64,000 nucleotides of DNA from Apoda limacodes (Eukaryota > Arthropoda > Insecta > Lepidoptera > Limacodidae). The DNA is taken from contig OX291562.1 in assembly GCA_946406115.1 (NCBI GenBank), forward strand, positions 5,672,001 through 5,736,000, written 5' to 3'. Under the pieces are notes generated by a model. It saw only the letters and a program-made list of their open reading frames with translations, did not search any database and was not told where the DNA came from. The position numbers were made by a program, and so were the translations under genes. How positions within the stretch are numbered: the stretch's first letter is position 1; each line of letters starts with the position of its first letter. Below are positions 46,601 through 61,600 of the stretch, piece by piece.

Positions 46601-49600
46601 AGTTTAAGACACAAATTTGTCAGAAAAGAAAAGAAGGCAGAGAAACCAACCCATATCAAAAGTTTTATGTTTCAGACTTAATATTATTTTTCCTCTAACA
46701 TCTATTTTTTTGTTTTTATACCACTAAGGTGGTAAGCAAGCACACGGTCCGCCTGATGGTAAGCGGTCACCGTAGCCTATGGACGCTTGTAGCACCAGGG
46801 GAATCACTCGCGCGTTGCCGACCCTTCAAAAATCCAATAACTTCTTTCTTGAAGAACCCCATACTGTAGTCCTTAGAGAAAACCTATCTATTAAGCTAAC
46901 ATAACAACTGAAAGCAAATAACATCTCACCAAGCCATCTGATGAAGCCATCAAGCAACGCTAGCACAGCGCATAGATCCCATAGGTAGGGATGTAATTCA
47001 GCATGGAGCTCGCGATTAACACAAGTAGACAACCTTCTAGCTAGTCGTCTAGCTCGTGCCATCCACCACGCAAACCTACTGCGACGACGACGCCATTCGC
47101 TCGTCTAGGACAAAAATAAAGTGTACTAATTACTGGTAGTCCGTTTATCAGGCGGCATAAATCCAAGGAAGATGTTACATTACATAATACTTTATTATCA
47201 GTCTCAAATCAATTTATAAGAATAGGGAGTCATTACAGCATTAAGCTACGTTCCAATTTACTTTTACTCTTTTGTCGGGTAGTTATCGCCTGGTAAAGTT
47301 TTCCGAACGTTTATTGTCAGTTATTGTTAACCGTATAATTCTATGGCAGAGTTAATAATTCAACTTTTCAGTTAAATAAATTTCCTTGAGGTGGGCTTAC
47401 CAAACCCACTATGGCTTTGGAAGTTTCCCTCTAGCGATTACCCTCATAATCATCATCATATTAGCTCATATTGGTCCACTGCTGGCCATAAGCTTCCTTC
47501 ATGGCACCCCATTTCTACGGGTCCTCTGCCTTCCGCATCCAGCAACCACCGGCAACCTTTGGAGGTGGTCCTGCCTGTAATTCTATGGATCTGATCTAAT
47601 GCCCTTTTTGGGCACCGGGTGCACATTCGCATTCTTCCATGAAGATGGAAATTGCCTAATGTGGTAGGAAAGCGCGAAGAGGCGCGTGAGTACAGGTCAT
47701 AACTGAGGAGCACACTGTTTAAGCACCACTGCTTTTTATATACCGTCTGGCCCACTCGACTTATGAACGTCTAGAGAAAGCAACGCCCACCGGACCTCCC
47801 GCTGGGTTATGGAGATTTCCGGTATAGTCTAACCGCACCATGGTATTATAAATGGTACAACGCCGTCGTCGTTCATATTCGCGTTTTAGTCAAAGCGACT
47901 GTCCAGTAGATCGGCTTTCTCTTAAGAACTATGGGCCGTCACCATCGGTCTTTCGCAATGCTGATAACGACGACTGACAAAAGTTCCCTTCGGCAGCTTT
48001 AACAAGCAACCAGAAAACGCGACTCCCAGAAGGATAGCTCGCTAGTCGCCCTCCTATTTTGCCGATTTATTTGGAATTTAGCTCTGGCAGTTGCTTTCTT
48101 ACTAAACTTCGAGGCAGCATTTAATTTGCGTTGTAACTCCGAAATATTCGGATACTTATTATTACGAGCCGAGGTCCAAGCCTCATACGCAGTTTATTGA
48201 CACCAGCAGCTATTCGCCGGTTGAGAAAAAACATTCCATATCATTGTATCGTCTCAGTGACTGTGGCTGCGCAGACATCAGAATCTTCTGAACTAAAGCA
48301 AAGCTGCCTCCGCGGATACGATGCATAAAATTCACGCAATCTATCCTTCTGCAGACTTATAATGCCACACATGACGCCAAAAGTTGGCCTAGACAGTATT
48401 CCGAAGAGCCAAGAGTAGCATCCACTGAGATGGAATATCTGTCCGGACGTGTAGCAGCAGAAGGTCCAGTAAGGAGCTCGTATGGTCCTCTATATCTGGT
48501 TTTCTCGTTGGAGAAAGTACCAGCCGAGAGAGATCAAAGCAAATTCAAATATCCTTGCTTAGTTATTGGTTCGAGAACTGAGCCACTAACAATGGTGGAT
48601 GTTAAAGTCTCCCAAAATAACTAGTTCTGCTGTTGGATATTGCTCTAGAACTTCGTCACTCGTGAAATTCAGGTGCGTGAAGAGTCAAAATAAGTCCGTA
48701 TCAACGCTATGAGACCTGTAAAGACACGCATAGATACGAGTGTGGCCGCCGTGATCTACGCACACCCACAATATCCACAGGTCGCTGACTTCAAGGCTAT
48801 GAAGGCGGCGACATCAGATATCCTACCGGACGAACATACATACATACACCGGCATGACTTACAAAAATTGTGTTCGAGTTTGTAGCCGGGATAATGTAGG
48901 TATGATGTATGGGCCGGGCAAATGAATGTTCGGCTTCGCAGCTTCAAGATGGTGGTGGACTACGTTAAGATTGACGTGAATACCACTAATATTGCAAAAA
49001 ATCACATTGAATGTGTATGGAGGGGCCGCTGAAAAAACATTTATTTTCTTTTGATTCTTGACATTTTTTTTAAAAAAAAAAGTTACTTAGACTAAAGATG
49101 AAATATGTGAAATATATATGAGGATTCACTGCACAGACAGCTTTCAGGACAAAAGTTGCGGTACTAGAACTGCCGAAGCCCGGCACAGATAATACGGTTG
49201 CTGGCACGGCGGGCGGAAGGGCCTCCGATCCCCCTCTGTTGTAGTAGCCGGGTCCTCCGGTCTCTTTCTCCGGCACGACTACTACTTCAGAGACTTTAAA
49301 CAGGATGGCGGTTCAGCCTCCCACGGCGGACATATGTGATCCATGGGTTCAGGAACCCGTTCAACCTGCGGGCGGCCAGCAGTCAGCCGTTTCATCATGT
49401 CTCCCTGACCAGCGTAGCAGCACGCCATGTCTACGCCGAGCACTGACAGCAACGAGCACCGCGGGTCCTCCGATGTCCGCGCAGCGAATCCTCAAAGAGC
49501 TTTGGCAGTCTTACTCACTGCCAGGAACACAACACTATATCTTACCTACCTTAAGAGGTGTATTTGATTATATAAAAAAAAAAATCATACCTCAGGTTTA

Positions 49601-52600
49601 TTCCCTCTGGGCAATGTACTAGTAGCATGTTCAATCAACCAATGGAAATCATGCATTAAGCGTAAACCCCTTGTACCATGTTCGAATGGTAAGTAGAACA
49701 AATCACATAGCAATACCAAGTCGTCAGCTGTCAATGCATTGGCATCAATTGTTGTTGGTTCTTCGACATGCCTAAAATCAAACAGGTATGCTTAAAAAAT
49801 ACAACTTTTTACTTAACAGCATTCATTGTGGCCTGGAACTGGCAATGGAGGTATGTTATTTTGTCCCAGATCTCTTATTTTACGGATTATTACTTTAAAG
49901 CTGGAAATTTACGACGTATGGGAATTATATAAAAACTCTTTACTACAGATACACAGCATCATAAGCAGTGTTGCCACAATTTGCTCACTCCTGTCACACA
50001 CGACTAAACTAAAGTGGTCGGTAAAAGGAATAGGAAAAATGTGGGTGTGTATCCAGCCGCTGGTTAACATCTTCTGTGGATTAGAACCGTTAAGATATAG
50101 ATACACACAACTTTAAACATCCACAGAAAGTTTTATTGTAAAATTGTAAAAAGTAGAATTGAAAAACATTCATTATCGAAAATATAAACTATTTGTAAAT
50201 GTATACTTATATGTATTTATGTGAATTGTTTATTATATAATTTTATTGAGTTTCAATCGACCTTTCCAATATTGCACCATCTATTTTCCATTTTTACCCA
50301 TGGTTGACTGGCAGAAAATGCCCTTCGGCGTTAAGTTCACCATTTTTACAAGTGTGCAATAAAGATTATTAAATAAATAAATAAAATAAATACTAATTAG
50401 ACCTTGTTTTTTATATAGAATACTAGACTTTTGCCAGCGGATCCACCCTCCCTAAATTCGGTTATCAATGTGGAACTCCTTAATTATACTAATGTAGTTC
50501 GCTACTAATGAGGTTAGCTGTAACTTTAGTTCGTTTAAGCTCGGGTATAGTTATTCCTGCAGGAACTTTTCAATTTTTTGGGATAAGATAAAAAATCTCA
50601 TCTCGATCCGTCCAGTGATTAAAACGCAATTGAGTAACAAACATCCAACCAGACATACATTTAACATTTATAATATTAGTAGGATTTTGTTACACAGTAA
50701 ATTGGTGACTTACTCATCAGTGGCATCTGATATTTCAGCCGGCTCTACCATCATATCAGTACTTAGTGGGCTATGGCTTGGTTCTACTTGCATCGATCCA
50801 TTCTAAAAAATAAAAAAAAAAACTATTAAATTACGTACAATTTCATCTGCTTCAAACTTCAATCAAAAATTGTACGACTAAAAATTTTTTATTTAAAACA
50901 TTAATTTTATTTTAGTTTATTTGTATTATTGATAGTGTTTTTAAAAGAGTAACTATCGAGTTTCTTGCCGGATTCTTCTCGGTAGAAATCAACAACATTG
51001 TGAACCGGCGGGAAGGTGGGAGGGTTCAAAAAATAATATTTTATAACTTTGACGATTCAAAAGTGATTGTAAAATCCTTATTTGAATAAACCATTTTGAC
51101 TTTGACTTTGACTTTGACAATCAATAAAATATTTTTTTGTTGTACACCAGTAATTTAACAAAATCCAGAAATTTTAAACATATTTAAAATAAAAAGAGCA
51201 CAATAGGCGGCCTTATCACAAAAATGCGATTTTTTCCAGACAACCTTTATTGAATTTAATAGTGGTAGAAAGCATCTGAGGTTGTGCACTAAAAAAAAGT
51301 ATATTAAATAACAAAACGTATATATATATAGACTAACACAACTAGTCAATAAGAAAGTAAGAAATAAAAATTAAACTATATAATTTTATGTGGTGAAAAA
51401 TTGTAAGAATAAAATAGATAAGTCAATATAGATAAAGTGTGAGTATATATACATAAAAGGTTGTAAGTAAGACAAATAAGTTAACAATACATATTAGTAA
51501 AATATATAAAAACATAAATAAATATATATTTCTTCGTAAAGGTTACCAAAGATTTGTGGGTAAGATAACTGACATGTTCTGGGTAGACAGCTTTGAAGTT
51601 TAAGCAAGTAGGACTTAACTGGCCTTTGAAAACGCTCAAAGACTGTGCTTATCTGGAAGTGATTCCAGCTTCATAGGTTTCTTGGTTTTTTGGGTTCAAT
51701 TGAACCAAAACTAAATTTCAAATCATCATAAAAGTTGTAATTATTAACATAATCTACAACCACTTATTATAATTATTAATTATGCATCCTTTATATGTTA
51801 GCAGTAGTAAAATTACAATAATGTCTCTTTGTGTTAAGAAAATTAAGTCTTTTCAATCTTGGGTGCTTCAGGACAGTAAGACCCAAGTAAGAAAAAGATA
51901 TTTGATGGGTCAGAAATGCATATAATAAACAATAGCTACAAAGAGCCTATTTTAAGATTCATTACTAATAACAGGGCTAATAAAATCTAAATGTGTTCAT
52001 AAGAGGTGAATTTGTATGGTCAAGAAACCCTATTCAAAATCAAAGATCGCAAGGACAGTGCAAATATATTATATTACCTGGCATTACCATATGTGCTTCT
52101 AATTGATAATGATCAGGTCTTAACGTAATGCTAAGTGTTCAAAAAACGTACCAATGAATATTTTCTTAATTTCTCAAGTACACTGATTTATTTATTCACA
52201 TCACTGGCTTTTCAGTGAAGAAAAACATTGCGAGGAAACCTGCATACGTCAAGAACTAAAAAAAAGACGTATGTTCACAATCCGAACTGAGCCCGCGTGT
52301 GGACTTTGGCCTAAATCACCCTCGTTTATGAGGGGGGTAGGCCGTGCCTAACAGTGGGGACGTTTGAAGGCTGGCTAGCAATGTTAGATCATTCACTCAA
52401 AATTTGCATTTCATTTTAAACAATTATCTTACATTTATAGAATCAACGGGTCAACATGACCCAAAGGCTTTAAATGCACAAACTAGTCTTTCACATAATC
52501 TTACCTCACTTAAACCATCATTCATCACCACATCAAGGTCTGTGGCAGGATTAGAAGGTAGATCAACGTCTAAAGGTTCTACACCACCTTCTGGCAATGG

Positions 52601-55600
52601 TCGATTTGGACTTAAAGTCTGTGGGGTATCTGAAAATGAATTGGCTTATTTACAGCATGAAAATGGGCCTTGATTTTGGCATTAAAAGAAAAAATATACA
52701 AATATGCAATTTATTCCCACTACCTATATAATTTTAGTGAAGTTTTACTTGTTTTTTCTTGCAATCTACTACATAGCCAAGTTTATATTGTACTAAGTAC
52801 CACAATTGCTTTTAAAGGAATTAAACAAAAACCAACCTTTATCTTATTAACATAGTTTTTTTCTTTGTAAATATTTTATTTTCCAAAGGGACAGACAACA
52901 TTTATTTATTTATTCTTGATTGCACACTATATAATGATGTATAAAATATTCTTATTTGGTCTAATATACGTATAGTAGTGCCAAAAAAAGGCTATAATGA
53001 ACATGTATCACACATATTATTTCTTGTAAATAAAAAATAATAAAACTTAATTTTCTATTTTAATAGTTTACCTCCAACACTCATTTCTCCGTTCCGATGC
53101 AGCTCCATCTTAGGTTCTAATTGGTCACCAATAATCTCACTTTCTTGCAAATCTTTTTTCATTTCCTCAATAAACTCTGGACTACCTAACACACTGTCAT
53201 TTACTAAACTATCACTAGTTTCATTCACTTTGTCACTCATAGCTTGATCTTCTGTCTTGTCACTAAACTGCTCTAGAGCTTTAAGACCGAGAATGGGTAC
53301 CGGTAATGTCGAAACCGGTATTTCGGAAGGTAAAGCGATATTAGAATTTGCTATCGGTATTATCGGATTCGGTATCGATTCATTTAGTACAACTTTCGTT
53401 GGTGACACGAGCGAGTTCATAACTGGAGTTGGCACTGGATTGAAGTTTTCTGCTGGCGATATCTGCAAGTATATATGATTTTTTTTAAATTATAAACTTG
53501 TTTAAATTTGAGCATTTTAATACAGATAATATTAGTTATTAAAATAGTTATTTTAAAGCATATTTTTTAAATAGTTGAGTTATTTGCCAGAGTTTGCATT
53601 AGGTTAAGTCTGTTTAGCATTGTTAAGTTAACAGATTATTTTGTCAATTCAGAAGTATAAAGAAAATTACGAACGTAAATAATTACGAAATGGATATATG
53701 AAAACGCAAAATAAAGCAGCTCACGCAAAGAAGCCTCAAGACAATTTTAGTTTTCTAAAAACTACGTGTACGTAGCAGTTAGTACGTACTAGTGATTTAC
53801 GGTATATTGTATAAAAACTACGTGTACGTAGCAGTTAGTACGTACTAGTGATTTACGGTATATTGTATAAAAACTACGTGTACGTAGCAGTTAGTACGTA
53901 CTAGTGATTTACGGTATATTGTATAAAAACTACGTGTACGTAGCAGTTAGTACGTACTAGTGATTTACGGTATATTGTATAAAAACTACGTGTACGTAGC
54001 AGTTAGTACGTACTAGTGATTAACGGTATATTGTATAAAAACTACGTGTACGTAGCAGTTAGTCGTACTAGTAATTTACGGTATATTGTATAAAAATGAC
54101 TTGTGGAATATGCTTCCTGTCAAAATTTCCCCTAAGTATGGGGTTTTTCAAGAGAGAAGTTATTAGATTTTTGAAAGGTCGGCAACGCGCGAGTGATGCC
54201 CCAGGTGTTGCAAGCGTCCATAGGCTACGGTAACCACTGACCATCCGGTGGACGGCTAGCATGTTTGCCACCTTAGTAGTATAAAAAAAAAGACTTCAAA
54301 TTCACATATATTCATACGCTATTTTAAAATAGAACTAAGGCAGGCTATGATTAAATTCGATTAATGGACACATAGCACTAAAGTCGCATTATTCATGACT
54401 ACTAAACTGAAAAGACTGCTGAACTAATTTGCAAAAAGCTATAAATCTTTTTGGTTATGGAAAAATAAAGTGGAAACCTAAGTACAGCTGTCGATGTTTA
54501 GCCCAAGAACGAATAGAGTCATGTAATTCTGCAAATCTTTATATATATACTTCTACTGTATGTGTGTATGTCACTGTACTCCTCCTAAACGGCTGGACCG
54601 ATTTGAATGATTTTTTTTTGTATGCGTTTGTGTGGCGCCTTGTATGGTTAAGATTCACAAATCAGCAGATGGCGCTGCAGCCGGTATCATGCAGGACAAC
54701 ATCTGCCCGGTCAGCTAATTAAATACAAAACTTACCCCAGTAGATAATATAGGCCCATCTGGCGTGGCCGAACACACTTCGGCTAAAGCTTGCAGTTGGC
54801 TGGTGTTAACTGTGGGAATAGCTGACGACATCTCAGCTGTGCTTGTGGTAGATGTGTTACTGGTAGGTGTTATCAACGACATACAAGTGTTCACAGATGG
54901 TAGAATTGGGATGATGGGGACCGGTGGCACTTAAACAACAAAAAGGGGTTAAGTAAATACAGGTTTGACTCGAATGCATAATTCCGGTCTTACTAAATAA
55001 GAATATTTATTACCAATTACACCATAATAATATGTACCTTCTTGTGTTTTTTACCCGACTGATTCTGAAGGAGGGTTATGTTTTTCGAACGTATATATGT
55101 GGGTATGTCCGTTCCAGTTTGACCTCCTGTGGCCTAAATGGCTGGATCAATTACGATAATTGAGGTCTCAAATGAAAGGTATTCATTTCGCGAGTGTTAT
55201 AGGGTACATAAAATAGTCAAAAGCTAGTCGAAAAAATTAAAAACGATAACTAAAAACTGTTAATAAAAATAAATTGAAAAAATGAAACAAGTAAACAGTT
55301 ATTTAAAAAAATTAAAAAAACCCGACTGTGGATTAAAAAGAAGGTAATCCTATTAACTGAAAAGCAAAAAACCCAATTTTTTGCCAAAAATCCGCCATTC
55401 TGATTTCCAATAATTTTAATTTGGCCTACGATACTTTAGTGGTTAAAACGAATCTAACCACGTATAATTTATTAAAATCGGTTAAGCCGTCCCACATACA
55501 TACAGGTCAAACACACATAAGGGTATATGAGCCTTTTGGGCTTGTAACACAGTCTGGTAAAAAACTGACTGCAAAACCGTTTAAAACTAAAAAGAAGTAA

Positions 55601-58600
55601 ATAGGTGTCCCTAAAACAAACCAAATAGTTAACTTTAAACAATCGGGACTCATTTCAATGCAAGTACAAATAGTAGTAAATTGCTCAAATCACTTGTACA
55701 GTTGTTACATTCAAATTAATTCCGTCTGGCTATAAATATTTGGATAAGTTTTAAGGGCACTTACTTATTTCTTTTTAGTTGTAAGTCGTTCAGTCAGGTT
55801 TTTTTATTTATTTCAGCATTCAGTACTGTGCCCCAATACACTTTTAGATTTCATTTATATATGAAATTTACAAATAACCAATTTTAATTTTATTATTATC
55901 ATGCATAAACATATATAACTAATTATTAATTCAATAAAAATGTCCACGCAACGCGCAAGTAAGTTTAAATAGATCAAAATACGCACACACACATAGACAC
56001 ACCACACATAAGCAATGTCGTAATAAAATTATAAATATTAGATATTAAATTCTGTAAGAATATCTACATAAGTAATTATTCCTAGTTGTTGCTGTTACCT
56101 AATTATAAGCACTACTGGAAGAAGACACTAGCTCAGGAATCAGGGACTTCAATAGGTATTTTTTCATATTTTTGGTCAATAAACGATTTATTATTATTAT
56201 TATTATTAAAATAGATATAAATAATCATCACTACAATAAAATAATCATATATAATAGTTGAATTAACTTACTAGTGACAGGAGGCTGTGGTTTAATAACT
56301 GGGCCTTGTGTTAATTTCGGTATTGAAAATTCCGGCAGCCATTCTTCTATTGCATGTCTATTAAATTTAAACATAATTATGTCGTTAATTATAAAAATTA
56401 CTAAATATTCTACTACTACACAAAGAAATATAAAAATAGATGAACAAAGGTGTGTTAGAGTTACAAGTCTCTAGGTTTTCGTAGCTTGAAAGTGATTTAG
56501 ACTTAAAATTTAACTTCTTCAACAGAATACGAGACAGAATTAAAATTAAAAAATTACAAATATGCTGAAATCGTAATGGGAAGTGTGGTTAGTTAGTTAG
56601 ACTTATATTTTCCGCACTTAGCCTCATGATAGGGTCATTGTACGTAGGTAACCGGTAATTGGTTACTCATACCATCCCAGCTCCGTCCAGAAATCAAGGA
56701 GGCATCTGATGTTAGACGAGAAGTGTAACTGAATTATTCTCCATGATGAAACGATGAGAGGATAACATTTGTAAAATGGTGAACCGATGTTGCTACGCAA
56801 TTAAAGTAAATACATAGACAAATGAACAAGCTATGAAGAAACAACTAGATTGCTAACAAAAACAATAGCTAAACTATGTTAACAGAATATCCTAGTACAT
56901 TTATATTGCATGTATTAAGTTTATTCGGTAAAGATAAGTAATGACGTATCGCCCTTTTCTTCGCACGACTGACCGGGTGACGGCTCGCTGCCAGGTGTGC
57001 AAATTAGTTCTGGAATAGTCGCGGATAGTTCGCATGCCTCCGTGTACTGTCGTGTAGTATCGACGCGTGTTTGATAGATGCGTATCGTTTAGTGACCGCG
57101 TTTGATATAGTGAAGTTATTGAACATTTGTAAGGACTAAAGTGAAACGTAGTGAAAAGGACATCCCGGCGGGTGATTTCGTCGTGTCGCGACGCCCGGGT
57201 AACACTTCAACCTTTTTCTTTAATTTGCATCTACTCCATTAGCAATAATATCCTCTAATTTTATATAAGATTAAAGTTGTTCCTCTCGAGAGTTAGGCCT
57301 CCTAACTGACGATAAAACAGACTGACAGTCACCTTTGCCCGTCGAGACTGGCAGTCACATAAGGTTGGTAATCATATAAAGTTTTTTTTAACTTCAAAAC
57401 AGCTGTGACAGACTTAAATGTTTTACTCCAAATTCAATTATATTTAAATATCCAAATTTAATAAATGTGAATGTTTGTATGTCTGGATGAATGTTTGTTA
57501 CTCAATAACGCTTCAGCCACTGGACGGATCGGGGTTAAACTTGGCACACCTATAGATTAGGTCCAGAAATAGCACATACATTTATCCCGAAAGTTCCCGC
57601 GGGAATAACTATAACAGAGCTTACACGAACTATAGCTATAGCTACATAATATATTATAATTTTATTTTAACGTACCTAAGCGCTTGTCGGTGATGATAAA
57701 CATTTTTGTTAATTGCAAGAGGAGTTTCATCTTCACATATCCCCTGTTCGCTCTCACGCTCTAATTTTATATCCCAAGATACCGCTTCCACTGAAATAAA
57801 CAATTAAGATCAGTGTATGCATGAAATATTTGATTTCGTAAAGAGAAATAAAATACTAACAAGTCTTAAAGGTTGCTGGTATCCATCTGAATTTATAAAC
57901 AAGACAAATATTCTTTATTGCACAAAGATACAAAGCAAAATTAAAAATTTAAACTGGTAAACTAAGAAATATATTAAGAAGTGATTAAAATCATTTTAGG
58001 ACATCCTAACCCGAAAAAAAGCGATTGTTTACATTGGGTGAATCCAGTTAACAAAAACGGTGTCCAAGACCTAATCAAAATTAAACATGTCATCAAATGG
58101 ATAAGCATGAGAAAGTGTAAGTAAAAAAAAATTGTAAATACTAACTGTGAGCCGGAGCAGCCAGACTACACCGTGCCCAATGCGCAAGTGTCCATATCGC
58201 AATCATATTAGCGTTGTATTCGCAATTTGGATTAGTCAGAACGCCACGCAATAACGGTATTAGTTCAGGAGATCGCCCACAATATGGACCTAAACAGAGG
58301 TTCAAAATTAGAAATTGGGAAAACATGTAAGTAAAAAAAAAACAGCACATACAAAAAACATGCCCCAGCGTGAATTCCAGATTCTTCATGTTGGTATTTT
58401 AAAGTAAATAAAATTATTTCTTATGTATTTCTCTCTTTTTTACCTCTTTACCTCTAAGGTAACTAAGGTTGTCTGGTAGAAATAGCTTTTAAGCGATAAG
58501 ACCGGCTAATTGTATACTTTTGTATTCTTTTATTCTCTTTATGTAAATGAAAACGTGTTCAGTTCAGTTTTCAGTTTTGCATATAAATGCATTGCAGTAC

Positions 58601-61600
58601 TGTAATTACTAGTTTTAATACTATGCATATAAGTAACATTTTAAGGAACATGTTTTATGATAGTGAAACTTGAAATAAGCTAATTATGCAATCTGGTAAA
58701 CCTTACTGTACAAGTACTGGTATTCTGGTAAACAGTTTCTTAATTATGTGTAACCGATTTAAAAGACATTTTTTTTAACAAGTACCAATTTTAATTAATT
58801 ACCTAAAAATATTCTTTTCTGATCATAATCATTGGCATGCAAGTTATCCCATATAACTGGTGGTCTTCTTAAAACTTGTGTTATTTCTTCAATGCATTCA
58901 GTAGTTAATATTTTAGATATCACTTTTGGTCCTGGAAAATAATAAGATTATTACGTTAGATTAGATAAAAATACCTGCATGTCTTGTGTGATTAGTACCG
59001 GTCCTGTAAATATCATCAAATGGATCCATCCTTAACATTGTTTAATTAATTTCCGATAAAGACAGTACAGATTTTTCAAAACACAATGCGGCCACCGGTA
59101 TTTACAACAACTAAGTAACTTTTGATTAAAAAGGATGCCCCTTCCCTCGACAAACCTAAAATAGCTTGGACAGTTAGTTATCAATTTTTTACAGGCATCG
59201 AATTAAACAACAGCTATTAAATATTTACCTACCAAAATTCCTGGCAATTTAAATTTTCCTGTTTGACTATCCGTACGTCATCTTCCACGTTTGTACACGT
59301 ACTCAAGATTTAAGCGTTACGATATACTGCGAGCGACGCAATGTTCGACCGGATATCCGGTGATCTGGTTTTGTGGGATGGCCGGATATCTTAACATGGT
59401 TTACCATTCCCCCTACTAGAAATGTAAGATTATTCGAAAAGTCTGTATACTTAACAGAACAGAACTTTCTATACCTTAACTACTTTTGTAAAATCCTCAC
59501 TTATGAAAGATAATGTTTTACTTTTTACCTAAAAGAATACACAATTGAGCTCATTGATTTAAATGGAAATATTTTTTCCATATATTCAGAAAAGTCCCAT
59601 ACCTGTCCACATAATATCAATCTGCTGCGACAATTTAGTGCCAAGAGTGTTGAGATATTCCGAATTATTGACAGTAGGGACTGCCCTCGTGGAGCAATAC
59701 TGCGTTGGACACAGTAGAAACCGAGGACAACCCAAATGCTGGTGAATTTCATTTGTAATTGAAACCTGAAAGCAAAAATAATAATAAACTGTGAAAATCA
59801 ATCTCAATTGCCCTCATCATAAACAATCAGATATAGAACACATATTTGTATGTTAAGTTACAGATGCCATATTTAGGCTTTATTATAATTATCATTAGTC
59901 ACAGTTTGTTAAGAAGATGACTGAGGCATAGAGAGCTGACAATGCAAAAAGGAATTCTAATTTATGATAAATGACAACTTGTAAACAAACAAAGTGGCAC
60001 AATGCGTCAAATATGCAGATCTGACCAAAATCGACAACCGACATACGGTTGTCAGGAAATGCGCACAGGAACAGTCGCAAAATTTGCATTGGATGCATCT
60101 AGAATTTGCGCAGTCATAGACTGCATTCAATGCTTGTCAACAAAACATAGACATAATCATATGGCTGAAATCAACAACCCTATAGCCATCAAGTAAATAT
60201 AAACTTTGGATCATTTTTTCACAGTTCAAAATTGGTTAGGAAAAGCTGCTCAAACTTCTAACATGTATCATCGAAATTTAACAAGAGCTCTTGAAATGAC
60301 CTTTTTCTTAGAAGGCCATTGTGTATATGTATAAGTAGGTAGGTAGTTTTTATCATTTCAATTCATTCATTTGATTTTGCGCGTTTTAGCAGACATTGAT
60401 ATTGTAGCACAATTTGACTGACGTTGAGGTACCTAGAGTACCTACCTACGCTGCGTAAAGAAGGTACCAATTATAATATAACAAGAACACTGTTCACATA
60501 TTATATCTTGCTAGTACCTATAAAGAAATATGCAAATCTTAAATGTGGTCATTTTATGTGGTCATTACATCTAAATGTAGGTACGCAAATAGGTATCTAC
60601 ATACTTACCTTTTATATAGGTATTTATCTCGAACCATTACCAACTTAATATGAGCCTACAATAATACAGAAGTGTATTTACCTGCGCATGAGCAAAGCTC
60701 TGGAATATTTGTTTATCAGCCTCACTCATCTCTGGTTCGATATCATCAAACAGCAATGCAAAGCATGTGCATCCAAATTGAGATACCTGCAAAAAAATAT
60801 GCAATTTGTTAAGATACATTTTAATATACATAAGACAAAAATAAGCAATTTTCAAAAAACATAACCTGCCAAATGGAGAGAATGCCAACAAAACGGACAG
60901 TTATCAATGAATATAAACTTTACAGAAGATTTTATGTATAATGTTAAGGGCGACTTATTACTAAATAACATGTTAGAAAATACTAATTTAATGGGTTTAT
61001 TACGACATACTACTTTTTACATATAGATACTTGTTACACTGCATCTTTTACTTTTGTATGAATAGCACCCCTAATGTGTCTGGGACATCATGAAGTTTAC
61101 ATTAAACTTTTGGAATGGAGTTATAGAAAAAATGCTAAAAATCTACTATTTTTTCATAATGGAAACAGTCTTGAGCTACTTTATTACTACAACCAATGTA
61201 GTAAGGAGTTAAAAAGTCCTTGTGATCTAACCTAGGACACAAGCCTCAGGCATAGTAAATTAGAAAATAAAATATATATTTAATACTTTTATCACATGTG
61301 TGTGCAATACACAATACAATACAATGCACACAATGACCATATAAAATGCCTCTTAGGGTCGGCTCATACTGAGACGCGACGTGAAGCGGCTTGACTGCTT
61401 GAGGGTGCGCCGCGCGCGACATGAAGTGACTTGAAGATGTGCCGCGAGGCTCATCCCAATCTCGCGCGACGCATCCCCAGGCCTCTCCACGTCGCGTCGC
61501 GTCTCGGTCTGAGCAGACCCTTATACTCACTTAGACAACTATTTCTCTATATTATTTCACTACACCTCATTTTATGTCCTGCAATGTAGAAGTGGGGGAA

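Noticed and set aside
53761..54095. Possible CRISPR array
   Set aside because: The 56-bp units are head-to-tail without spacers, in an intron of an animal gene; this is a minisatellite.
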